A stretch of DNA of 64,000 bases from Reyranella sp. (lineage in GTDB: Bacteria > Pseudomonadota > Alphaproteobacteria > Reyranellales > Reyranellaceae). The notes under the pieces are model-generated. The model was not told where the DNA came from, did not search any database, and was given only the letters and a program-made list of their open reading frames with translations. This document shows, one piece after another, positions 1 to 8,106 of this stretch. Every line of letters begins with the position of its first letter. Position 1 is the first letter of the stretch. The stretch spans positions 62,001 through 126,000 of the forward strand of contig JAIEOV010000018.1 of NCBI GenBank assembly GCA_019750135.1. The letters are read 5' to 3'. A program made the translations under genes and the position numbers.

Positions 1-1
1 C

Positions 2-55
2 AAGATACTGCGTGATTGCGACATGAGCCGCGACGAGTTGCGCGGCCTGCTTTGA
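2..55 (+). CDS. C-terminal end of a truncated CDS
   Basis: The first 55 bases contain an open frame running in from the left edge and ending in TGA; the visible peptide ends DCDMSRDELRGLL. This amphipathic, acidic-basic tail looks like the end of a small DUF1127/DUF6455-type protein, but 17 codons cannot prove a family. It converges on the lipoprotein gene that follows, with only 3 bases between the two stop codons. Confidence 0.35.
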   Translation, partial: KILRDCDMSRDELRGLL

Positions 56-58
56 GCG

Positions 59-508
59 TCAGTAGTCGCCGTCGATCTCGGGCGTATACAGCCGCTCGCC
101 CTTGCGCGCGAGCTTGCGGCCCTGTTCCTGGGAGAGCTCGAGAAGCTGGGCGCCGCCGTTGGGCGTGAGCTGGGCCAGGAAGAAACGCGTCTGGCCGGGC
201 GCTACTGTGATGATCAGCTCGCTGTTGGCCTGCGGCCCATAGGCGCGCAGGTCGTAGAGCTTGGGCGCCAGGTCGAGCCGCATGTAGTTCGGCGGGACGA
301 GGCTGCCGACCGGCTGGCGGCCCATGGTGATGCTGATCGGCGGCGTGTCGGGCTGAGCGGGCTCGCGCACGATGTAGAGGGCCGCTTGGCCGGGGTTCGA
401 GACAGGGAAGGTCCCGGTGCCCCAGGCATCGTTGGCCCTCCACCAGACCGAATTTTCGCTGCAGCCGGCCAGCATCAGCAGGGCAACGGCGACCAGTAGC
501 TTCCTCAT
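59..508 (-). CDS. Small lipoprotein, DUF2846-like
   Basis: A 149-residue protein with a clear lipoprotein signal: positive start (MRKLL), hydrophobic stretch and lipobox LAGC, so Cys16 would be lipidated. The mature part has a short beta-rich domain in which small hydrophobic strands (AALYIVRE, ITVAPGQTRFFLAQ) alternate with turns. That pattern resembles DUF2846-type lipoproteins, which carry a carboxypeptidase-regulatory-like fold of unknown role. The start is fixed by a GGAGG ribosome-binding site 7 bases upstream. This site lies inside a perfect stem (513..547), so translation may be controlled by RNA folding. It is transcribed alone. The function is unknown; the family assignment is moderate and the lipoprotein call is strong. 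Confidence 0.75.
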   Translation of the reverse strand: MRKLLVAVALLMLAGCSENSVWWRANDAWGTGTFPVSNPGQAALYIVREPAQPDTPPISITMGRQPVGSLVPPNYMRLDLAPKLYDLRAYGPQANSELIITVAPGQTRFFLAQLTPNGGAQLLELSQEQGRKLARKGERLYTPEIDGDY

Positions 509-512
509 TCAT

Positions 513-547
513 CGACCTCCGCCGCTAAAGTCGACTGGCGGAGGTCG
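513..547 (-). promoter_or_regulatory. Stem-loop sequestering a ribosome-binding site
   Basis: Perfect 11-bp inverted repeat CGACCTCCGCC (513-523) and GGCGGAGGTCG (537-547) with a 13-base loop. On the minus strand the second arm contains the GGAGG of the lipoprotein gene, whose ATG starts 7 bases further on. In the mRNA the Shine-Dalgarno sequence would be fully paired. This suggests low basal or conditional translation; it could instead be a chance or terminator-like hairpin. Confidence 0.5.
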
Positions 548-717
548 GGGGTCAAGCGGCCTGTGCAGCTACGGGTTGGCATATGACCCTGAGCATAATG
601 GGGCGGCGCCGAACCCAAGGGGCAGCTGATGCCCGCCGCCGCTGGCCGGTAGCGCGTGCCTAGCTCCTGTCACCGACTGGGGATGGCCTTCTCCAAACTG
701 GCCCGAAAGGTGTGGTT

Positions 718-1131
718 TCAGCCAAGCGTGATCTTCTCGCAGAGAATCCCGATCTCAGCGCCCCAGGACGGATCCGCATGGAACAAGATGAGTTTGTTAT
801 CCGAAATCCGTCTGATGAACTCGTTCAGCTTGGCGGGCTCAATCAGAAGCTTGCCATCGTCAACGCTACATACCCACCGGGCAATGCGGTCGATGTTGCT
901 ATCTCCGATCCTGACAATCGACGACAACACAACCCCGTGCACGACGTTTTGGAACCGAAAGCCGGATGTCCTCAGCGTCAGAACACCTTCAAACTTCAAG
1001 CGGACTGTGGATCCATCGACCTTGGTGTAGACGATTTCTACTCTTGCATTGCTTCTATCGATGACCAGCGATTCGAGTTCGGCATCGTGAAGCGAACTCA
1101 GATCAAGGGGAGTCACGTCGTGCTGATTCAT
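718..1131 (-). CDS. Hypothetical protein, lower GC than surroundings
   Basis: A 137-residue soluble protein starting MNQHDVTPLDLSSLHDAELESL. It has an alternating strand pattern (VEIVYTKVDGSTVRLKFEGV) followed by GFRFQNVVHGVV. The layout of an N-terminal HDAEL followed by paired strands and an FQNVV motif is seen in small proteins of unknown function, some of them immunity-protein-like, but I cannot name a family. Base composition is visibly lower in GC than the neighbours (29 of 60 G+C in the line at 781). This suggests acquisition by transfer together with the next gene. Its intact frame and protein-like sequence support a real gene; the function is unknown. Confidence 0.6.
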   Translation of the reverse strand: MNQHDVTPLDLSSLHDAELESLVIDRSNARVEIVYTKVDGSTVRLKFEGVLTLRTSGFRFQNVVHGVVLSSIVRIGDSNIDRIARWVCSVDDGKLLIEPAKLNEFIRRISDNKLILFHADPSWGAEIGILCEKITLG

Positions 1132-1268
1132 CGCGCACCTCTCATGTCGCGAGGTTCGGCTTCACCAGGCCGTGCAAGCTAACTTGATCCTGCGGGTAGC
1201 CCGATCACGATTGTTTTGATCAGAAGTATCGGTCACGTGGTTTGCCTATCCCGCTGCGGCGATTGAAA

Positions 1269-1619
1269 TCAAAAGATGGTTCCAACTTGGCCACGCGACG
1301 CAACGAAAAAAAATGCGAACAAAGCAAAGTTGACGACCGTGCAGAAAAACATGGCATCTCCGAGCGCCGAAAGGCGCTTGTTGTTGAGGTGGCGATACTT
1401 GCGAGACAATAGAAACACGGCCCATTGGAGCTCGCGGCGTATCGAGCCCTGCGTCAACGATACGGGTTCACCTAAGTCGTGCCACTGAACTGGATGGGAT
1501 CTCTTCAGCTCAGCATTGAACCTGGCAGCAGCCCACGTCCACGCCAGGCCGACGACCATCATTGCCAAGAGCACTGATGACCAAACTGTCACTGTGAGCG
1601 CCTCCAAATCAACGCCCAT
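1269..1619 (-). CDS. Hypothetical two-helix membrane protein
   Basis: A 116-residue protein with a membrane segment near the start (VWSSVLLAMMVVGLAWTWAA, about residues 12-31) and another near the end (MFFCTVVNFALFAFFFVAS, about 90-108). They flank a charged, Trp-containing middle (ELKRSHPVQWHDLGEP, RRELQWAVFLLSRKYRHLNNKRL). The arrangement recalls small UspB-like inner-membrane proteins, but the match is only by layout. Local composition is low in GC (27 of 60 in the line at 1261), unlike the roughly two-thirds GC of surrounding genes, so it may belong to the same foreign patch as the 718..1131 gene. No function can be assigned. Confidence 0.55.
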   Translation of the reverse strand: MGVDLEALTVTVWSSVLLAMMVVGLAWTWAAARFNAELKRSHPVQWHDLGEPVSLTQGSIRRELQWAVFLLSRKYRHLNNKRLSALGDAMFFCTVVNFALFAFFFVASRGQVGTIF

Positions 1620-1780
1620 AGCTGTACGGCCTGAGGCATGAAATGCTCAGTCAACAGGCTCCAATCGGCTTGCTCGATCATCGCGGTATCTGGGTGCTCT
1701 TGTGACCGTGACCAGCAAGACAGCACAACCTTGCTCATTGACGACCACACTTGTCGTGTTGGAGGCGGTCGTCCGTTTGA

Positions 1781-2989
1781 CTACGCCGTCACCGGCTGCG
1801 GCAGCGTGCGCAGCCGAGCCAGGGGCGACAGCACGATTACCACCGTCGACAGCACGAACGAGGCGGCGATCAGCAACAACGCCGCCTGCAGCCCGGCATG
1901 GGCGGCGACGATGCCGCCAGCCAGCGCGCCCAGCGGCCGCACGCCGTAGATCGCGGTCTGCACCGTGGCGTTGACCCGGCCCAGCATCGGCGCCGGCGTC
2001 ACCAACTGGCGCACCGTGGTCTGGCAGATCAGCCACAGCATCGGGCCGAAGCCCACCAGGAAGTGGCCCGCTGCCGCGAAGGCGAAGCCGTTGCCCGACG
2101 GGGCGAGCAGGAACAGGGCGGCGGCGATCACCGACACGGCCGGGCCAAAGATCAAGGTGGCGAGCGGCGGCAAACGCTTGGATGAGATCGGCGCGATCAG
2201 GGCGCCCAGGATCAGGCCCGCGCCATAGGCCGACTGGGCGAGGCCCATGCCGGCCGGATCGAGCTTGAGCAGGGTGAGCGCCAGCGGCGCCCAGACCGCG
2301 AGCAGGGCGAAGAAGGCGAAATTCCAGAAGATGGCGCACAGGCTGATGCCGCGCAGCAGCTCGTGGTGCACGACGAAGCGCGCGCCGGCCTGGATGGCAG
2401 CAGCCATCGACGGCCGCTGGTCGGCGGCGGTCGGCGCCGCAGCCTTGGGCAGGGCGATGATGCAGGCGAGCGCCACGGCCGCACCGAGGGCCGCCAGCGC
2501 ATAGCCCCAGGTCGGCGACAGGTGCTGGGCCAGCAGGCCGGCGACGAACGGCGCCGCCAGGCTGACGATGGCACGGGCGAGTTCCAGGCGGGCGTTGGAG
2601 CGCGGCAGGTCGGCCGCCGGCACCAGGCTCGGCAGCAACGACATCGCGGTCAGCATGTAGACCACGGTGCCCGAGGCGCCGACGAAGGCGGAGATGCCCA
2701 GCAGGCCGGTGATGCCGGCCGCCGCCGCGATCACGGCGACCACCGAGGCGGCGAGCCCCAGCGCCAGTCCAACGATCAGCAATGTGCGGCGCGGCATGCG
2801 GTCGGCCCAGGCGCCGGCCGGCAGGGTGACCAGCAGCCAGGCCGCAGATTGGGCCGCAACCAGCAGGCCGAGGATGTCCGGTCCGGCGCCCAGCACGAGG
2901 CTGGCCGTGAGCGGCAGGGTGGCGAGCGCCAGTTGGTCGGCGGCATGAGTCCCGGCGGCGGCGCCGAGCAGGGCGGTGAAGGGTTTCAT
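1781..2989 (-). CDS. MFS transporter (EntS/DUF894-type exporter)
   Basis: A 402-residue major facilitator protein with about twelve hydrophobic segments. The loop motif GAWADRMPRRTLLIVG after the second helix is the signature MFS motif A, and a second copy-like loop lies near the middle. It resembles the MFS_3 group that includes the enterobactin exporter EntS, so export of a small hydrophobic compound is likely. The frame stays open further upstream, but the ATG at 2989 (MKPFTALLGAAAG) is the start because the extension is arginine- and proline-rich and not membrane-like. It is divergent from phaB, sharing a short promoter region of about 110 bp. The substrate is unknown. Confidence 0.85.
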   Translation of the reverse strand: MKPFTALLGAAAGTHAADQLALATLPLTASLVLGAGPDILGLLVAAQSAAWLLVTLPAGAWADRMPRRTLLIVGLALGLAASVVAVIAAAAGITGLLGISAFVGASGTVVYMLTAMSLLPSLVPAADLPRSNARLELARAIVSLAAPFVAGLLAQHLSPTWGYALAALGAAVALACIIALPKAAAPTAADQRPSMAAAIQAGARFVVHHELLRGISLCAIFWNFAFFALLAVWAPLALTLLKLDPAGMGLAQSAYGAGLILGALIAPISSKRLPPLATLIFGPAVSVIAAALFLLAPSGNGFAFAAAGHFLVGFGPMLWLICQTTVRQLVTPAPMLGRVNATVQTAIYGVRPLGALAGGIVAAHAGLQAALLLIAASFVLSTVVIVLSPLARLRTLPQPVTA

Positions 2990-3102
2990 GATTGCCGTTC
3001 TATGACCGCCGGAGTCCGCGTCGTTATCCGGCAACGCCCGGCAATTCCCTCCGTCGCAGAACGCGCTAGAGTGGGCCTGCGGCAACGTAAAGGGAGGACA
3101 CC

Positions 3103-3828
<726 letters not shown>

Positions 3829-3891
3829 GGGGCGCGCTCGGCGCGCCGCGTAGCCGAACCGAGGCAAGTCTAAGAAGGATCAGCGTGCGTA

Positions 3892-4719
3892 ATGAGCCTC
3901 CAGACTTCGCGCGGTGTCGCGGATATGCGCAAGGTCGTTGCCGGCTGGCGTGCCGCCGGCAAGACCGTCGGCCTGGTGCCGACCATGGGCGCCCTGCATG
4001 CGGGCCACCTCTCCCTGGTGGAGGCCACCCGCCGGGCGGGAGCCGATCATGTCGTGGTCAGCATCTTCGTCAACCCGACCCAGTTCGGCCCCAACGAGGA
4101 TCTCAGCAAGTACCCCCGCCAGGAAGCGCTCGACCTCGCAAGGCTTGGCGAGGTCGGCGCCGACCTCGCCTACCTGCCGACGGTGGGGGAAATCTATCCC
4201 GACGGATTCACGACGATGGTCGTGCCGGCGGGCACGATCGTCGCGGACCTCGAGGCGACCTTCCGGCCCGGACATTTTTCCGGCGTAGCGACCGTGGTGG
4301 CCAAGCTCCTGATCCAGGTCGCGCCTGACATCGCTGCCTTCGGCGAGAAGGATTACCAGCAACTGCTGGTGATCCGGCGCATGGCCCGCGATCTCGACAT
4401 TCCCTGCCGCATCCTGCCGGTGCCGACGGTGCGCGACGATCACGGTCTCGCCCTGTCGTCGCGCAATGCCTATCTGACGCCCGATCAGCTCGCGATCGCG
4501 CGCCGGCTGAACGAGGTGCTGGGCGAGATTGCCCGAGGCTCGATGCCCGTCGAGGAAGGCAGCGCCCGGTTGCTGCAGGCCGGCTTCGATGCCGTCGACT
4601 ATCTCGCGCTGCGCGACGCCGAGACGCTCGACGCGCCGGTCGAAGGCCGGGCGCGGCGGGTCCTCGCCGTCGCCCGCCTGGGCTCGGTGCGGCTGCTCGA
4701 CAACATGGCCGTCGACTGA
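3892..4719 (+). CDS. panC: Pantothenate synthetase
   Basis: A 275-residue cytoplasmic enzyme that joins pantoate and beta-alanine with ATP, through a pantoyl-adenylate, in coenzyme A synthesis. The adenylylation signature PTMGALHAGHLSLV (about residues 30-43) contains the HAGH version of the class HIGH motif. Further family marks are FVNPTQFGPNEDLSKYPR, FGEKDYQQL and SSRN (189-192), the KMSKS-like loop. Length is typical. An AAGGAT ribosome-binding site lies about 15 bases upstream of the ATG. panB is not in the window. It follows phaB on the same strand by 63 bases, so co-transcription is possible; the shared CoA theme is suggestive only. Confidence 0.93.
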   Translation: MSLQTSRGVADMRKVVAGWRAAGKTVGLVPTMGALHAGHLSLVEATRRAGADHVVVSIFVNPTQFGPNEDLSKYPRQEALDLARLGEVGADLAYLPTVGEIYPDGFTTMVVPAGTIVADLEATFRPGHFSGVATVVAKLLIQVAPDIAAFGEKDYQQLLVIRRMARDLDIPCRILPVPTVRDDHGLALSSRNAYLTPDQLAIARRLNEVLGEIARGSMPVEEGSARLLQAGFDAVDYLALRDAETLDAPVEGRARRVLAVARLGSVRLLDNMAVD

Positions 4720-4756
4720 CGGAGCGGGACGGCGCGATGCTGGCAGTGCTTGCACT

Positions 4757-4795
4757 CGTCCGCATCGTCGCGGACGGAGCCACAATCCCTTGTGG
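4757..4795 (+). terminator. Tandem hairpins after panC
   Basis: Two consecutive perfect hairpins lie downstream of panC: CGTCCGC/GCGGACG (4757-4763 and 4770-4776) and CCACAA/TTGTGG (4780-4785 and 4790-4795). They are followed by an A+T-richer stretch but no clear T-run. They may end the phaB-panC transcript, perhaps with Rho, or serve as 3'-end stabilisers. Confidence 0.35.
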
Positions 4796-4890
4796 ACTTA
4801 TTGCGCTCAGATGGCCTTTATGGGACGCAATAATTACCCGGGTGTTGTCACTCGATATAAATTAAGTTATCTTCTCGAAGGGAGCATCCG

Positions 4891-5289
4891 ATGCCGAAGC
4901 TGACCGAATACAAGGACATGAACCCGCGCGCGAAAGCCGTGGTGGAGGACATCGCCAAGCGCCGCAATGCCGATCCTGCGCAGATCAACAACGTCTGGAA
5001 GGCGCTGGCCAAGCATCCCGCCGTGATGGAGCAGTTTGCAGAGGAAATGAAGGCCGCCTTCGCGCCCGGCAAGCTCGATCCGCTCACCAAGGAATTAGTT
5101 TATCTCGCGGTCAGCATCGCCAATCAGTGCGACTATTGCATCGCCTCGCACGGCACCATGGCGCGGGCCAAGGGCATGACCGACGAGATGCACGAGGAAT
5201 TCATGGCTGTCGTGCTGGCCGCGCTGAAGGGCAACAAGATCGCCACGGCGTATCGTGTGCCGGTCGATGCCGCTTTCGAGGAGAAATGA
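4891..5289 (+). CDS. Carboxymuconolactone decarboxylase / AhpD-like protein
   Basis: A 132-residue all-helical protein of the carboxymuconolactone decarboxylase family. The AhpD-type redox core is complete: Glu68 and then NQCDYCIASH, giving Cys80, Cys83 and His87 (CxxCxxxH). Members with this core act as thiol peroxidases or disulfide reductants; the decarboxylase itself usually lacks the CxxC, so a peroxidase-type role is more likely. The preceding region is unusually A+T-rich (around 4845-4872, with TTGTCA and TTATCT 16 bases apart), consistent with its own promoter. The methyltransferase gene follows after one base, so the two are co-translated. Confidence 0.85.
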   Translation: MPKLTEYKDMNPRAKAVVEDIAKRRNADPAQINNVWKALAKHPAVMEQFAEEMKAAFAPGKLDPLTKELVYLAVSIANQCDYCIASHGTMARAKGMTDEMHEEFMAVVLAALKGNKIATAYRVPVDAAFEEK

Positions 5290-5290
5290 C

Positions 5291-6115
5291 GTGGACGCGC
5301 CGACCGTGAAGGCCCCGACCCTCAAGGCCCCAATATGGGATGCCAATCTCTATCTGAAGTTCGTCGACGCGCGACTGCGGCCGGCGCTCGACCTGATGGG
5401 CCGCCTCGATCCCGCCAATGCCGCTCGGCCGGGCCACGCGATCTACGATCTCGGCTGCGGCGCCGGAAATATCTCGCGCATCCTGGCCGAGAAGTTTCCG
5501 GGAGCCCCGGTCATCGGCATCGACTCGTCCGAGGAGATGCTGGCCAAGGCGCGCAGCCAGACGGCCGATCCGCGCGTCAGCTTCAGCAAGGGCGACCTCA
5601 CGCAGTTCAAGCCCGACCTGCCGCCCGGCATCCTCTACAGCAACGCCGCCTACCAGTGGGTCGAGAACCACATCGATTACTTCCCCGGCCTGCTGAAGCT
5701 GCTGCCGTCGGGTGGCCAGCTCGCCATCCAGATGCCGCGCAACCACGAGGCGCCGTCGCACGCGCTGATGAAGAAGGCGGCCGAGATGGGGCCGTGGCGC
5801 GACAAGCTCGCCAGGGTCGGCGGCATCCGCTCGGTGTGGGAGCCGGCGCGCTACTACGACGTGCTGAAGCCGCTCTCCGCCGAGCTCGATGTCTGGGAGA
5901 CGATCTACCAGCAGGTGCTGACCGGCAAGGATCCGGTGGCGCAGTACACCGCGGGCACCGGGCTCAGGCCGTACATGGAGGCGCTCAGCAAGGAAGAGGG
6001 CGCCGCGTTCTACGAGACCTACGCCAAGCTTCTGGCCGAGGCCTATCCGACGCGCGCCGACGGCATCACGCTGTTTCCGTTCCGCCGCCTGTTCATCGTG
6101 GCGCGCCGCGCATGA
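5291..6115 (+). CDS. tam: Trans-aconitate 2-methyltransferase-like protein
   Basis: A 274-residue class I SAM-dependent methyltransferase. Motif I is DLGCGAGNISRILAEKFP (about residues 53-70), followed by the acidic ribose-binding site GIDSSEEML. The N-terminal WDANLYLKF and the inner ILYSNAAYQWVENH match Tam, which methylates trans-aconitate, a toxic by-product of the citric acid cycle. GTG at 5291 is chosen as start because it lies one base after the stop of the AhpD-like gene; the frame extends upstream only into that gene. C-terminal FPFRRLFIVARR is also typical. Substrate assignment is by family. Confidence 0.85.
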   Translation: MDAPTVKAPTLKAPIWDANLYLKFVDARLRPALDLMGRLDPANAARPGHAIYDLGCGAGNISRILAEKFPGAPVIGIDSSEEMLAKARSQTADPRVSFSKGDLTQFKPDLPPGILYSNAAYQWVENHIDYFPGLLKLLPSGGQLAIQMPRNHEAPSHALMKKAAEMGPWRDKLARVGGIRSVWEPARYYDVLKPLSAELDVWETIYQQVLTGKDPVAQYTAGTGLRPYMEALSKEEGAAFYETYAKLLAEAYPTRADGITLFPFRRLFIVARRA

Positions 6116-6415
6116 TTCCGGGGCGCCTGGTAGCTCGGCACCGGGGCCGGCACCGATGCGTGCGCTCGTACCGGGAATCACGGTTTCCTGAGGCAGACTC
6201 GGTGTCATCCCGAGCGCAGCGAGGGACCTTTACTTCGGCTTCAAAGGCCCCTCGCTTCGCTCGGGGTGACAGCGACAAATTGCTCGTCAGCGATCGTCGG
6301 TACTCTAAACAGGCAAGCCCTATCGCTGGTGGGTGGAGGTCCGGGACACCACAACGACCTCTGTCGGAAATACCGGAAATACCACAAATTCAAATCGCCG
6401 CGCCGAGGAACGCGC
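6116..6415. repeat. Intergenic region with REP-like palindrome
   Basis: No gene is visible in these 300 bases. At 6204-6272 lies a large imperfect palindrome: arms of 29 bases beginning TGTCATCCCGAGCGCAGCGA and ending in GCTTCGCTCGGGGTGACA, with 3 mismatches between arms and a short loop around CTTCGGCTT. Sequences of this form are widespread dispersed palindromic repeats. Further on, 6366-6383 is a perfect tandem pair of the 9-mer GGAAATACC, similar in pattern to the 9-bp cores at 26.2 and 31.3 kb. Confidence 0.7.
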
Positions 6416-8101
6416 ATGTCGTTGCTGTCCTCCTTTAACGGACATCGTCGATTGCGAAGCACCTGGCTCGTCGTTGCACTGACGCTCCTGACGCTGCTGG
6501 GGCTCGCCCCAACGAGCCACGCGGCGCCGCAGGCGATGGTGGCCGCGGCCAATCCCATGGCGGTCGAGGCGGGGCTGGACGCGCTGCGCCGCGGCGGCAC
6601 GGCGATCGACGCCGCGATCGCCGTTCAGATGGTCTTGGGTGTCGTCGAGCCGCAGGCCTCGGGCATCGGCGGCGGCGGCTTCCTGCTGCATTACGACGGC
6701 GCCACCGGCGCGATCGAGGTCTATGACGGCCGCGAGACGGCGCCGGCCGGCGCCTCGCCCACCATGTTCCTGGGCGCGGACGGCAAGCCGATCGGCATGA
6801 TGGCCGCCGTCGTCTCCGGCATCTCGGTTGGCGTGCCCGGCGCGATCGCTATGCTCGAGCTGGCGCACAAGGAGCACGGCAAGCTGCCCTGGGCGTCGCT
6901 GTTCCAGCCGGCGATCGACAAGGCGCGCGAGGGTTTCGCGACGCCGCCGCGGTTGGCGGGCTGGCTGCAGCGCATGCCGACCGCCGATCCCGACATCCGC
7001 GCGGTGTACTTCAACGCCGACGGCGCGCCCAAGAAGCAGGGCGAGCGGATCGTCAATCCGGCGCTCGCCGACACCCTGCAGCTGATCGCCGAGCAGGGGC
7101 CGCGCGCCTTCTACGAAGGCGACATCGCGCGCGAGATGATCGAGCGGGTCCACAAGCACGTGCGGCCGGGCACGCTGTCGCTGGTCGACCTCGCCGACTA
7201 CAAGCCGATGAAGCGCGAGCCGGTGTGCGGCCCTTATCGCGTCTGGATCGTCTGCGGCATGCCGCCGCCGTCGTCGGGCGGCATCGCCATCCTGCAGGTG
7301 CTGGGCCTGCTGGAGCCGTTCGAGCTGTGGAAGGGCAAGCCCGACGACCTGCGCTCGCTCCATCTCATCGCCGAGGCGAGCCGGCTCGCCTTCGCCGACC
7401 GCAACCGTTACGTCGGCGATCCGGCCTTTGTGCAGGTGCCGGTGGCCGGGCTGCTGTCGCCGGCCTATCTGGCCGAGCGCCGCAAGCTGATGTCGCCCGA
7501 CCGCAGCATGGGCGTCGTCGGCCCGGGCGTGCCGCCGGGCTATGTCGAGCGCGGCACCAGCCACATGACCATCGTCGATCGCTGGGGCAATGCGGTCTCC
7601 TTCACCACCACCATCGAGGCGCCGTTCGGCTCGCACATCATGGTGCGGGGCTTCCTGCTGAACAACGAGCTCACCGACTTCTCGGCCGTGCCCGAGATGG
7701 ACGGCAGGCCTGTGGCGAACCGGGTCGAGCCCGGCAAGCGGCCGCGTTCGTCGATGTCGCCCACCTTCATCCTCGACCGCGACCGCAAGCTTTTCGCCGC
7801 CCTGGGCTCGGCCGGCGGGGCGCGCATCATCGGCGATACGCTGCAGGCGGTGATCGGCCTGCTGGACTGGGACATGTCCATGCAGGAGGCGATCGCCCAG
7901 CCGCGCCTCATCAACATGAACAGCCCTACGGAGCTCGAGGCCGGCACGCCCATTGCCGCCCAGGCCGACGCCTTGCGCGCGCTGGGCGATGAAGTACAAG
8001 TCCGCCGGCATGACGGCGGCCTGAGCGGCATCCGCCGCGCCGGCGACGGCTGGCAGGGCGGGGCGGATCCGCGCCGCGATGGCGTCGCGATAGGAGAGTA
8101 G
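6416..8101 (+). CDS. ggt: Gamma-glutamyltranspeptidase
   Basis: A 561-residue periplasmic gamma-glutamyltransferase that cleaves glutathione and gamma-glutamyl compounds. It starts with a signal peptide (hydrophobic stretch LVVALTLLTLLGLAPTSHA, likely cut near residue 36). Family marks are AAANPMAVEAGLDALRRGG, the GIGGGGFLLHYD loop and the autoprocessing site GTSHMTIVD, in which Thr381 becomes the N-terminal nucleophile of the small subunit. The small subunit also has FLLNNELTDF and PRSSMSPTF. The frame is open 150 bases further upstream, but the ATG at 6416 is preferred because the signal peptide follows it. The next gene starts 5 bases after the stop, so the pair is likely co-transcribed. 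Confidence 0.92.
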   Translation: MSLLSSFNGHRRLRSTWLVVALTLLTLLGLAPTSHAAPQAMVAAANPMAVEAGLDALRRGGTAIDAAIAVQMVLGVVEPQASGIGGGGFLLHYDGATGAIEVYDGRETAPAGASPTMFLGADGKPIGMMAAVVSGISVGVPGAIAMLELAHKEHGKLPWASLFQPAIDKAREGFATPPRLAGWLQRMPTADPDIRAVYFNADGAPKKQGERIVNPALADTLQLIAEQGPRAFYEGDIAREMIERVHKHVRPGTLSLVDLADYKPMKREPVCGPYRVWIVCGMPPPSSGGIAILQVLGLLEPFELWKGKPDDLRSLHLIAEASRLAFADRNRYVGDPAFVQVPVAGLLSPAYLAERRKLMSPDRSMGVVGPGVPPGYVERGTSHMTIVDRWGNAVSFTTTIEAPFGSHIMVRGFLLNNELTDFSAVPEMDGRPVANRVEPGKRPRSSMSPTFILDRDRKLFAALGSAGGARIIGDTLQAVIGLLDWDMSMQEAIAQPRLINMNSPTELEAGTPIAAQADALRALGDEVQVRRHDGGLSGIRRAGDGWQGGADPRRDGVAIGE

Positions 8102-8106
8102 GTCTT

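Noticed and set aside
4845..4872. Promoter TTGTCA-16-TTATCT upstream of the AhpD-like gene
   Set aside because: Its predicted start point would fall on the ribosome-binding site, so it is not listed as a separate feature, only noted.
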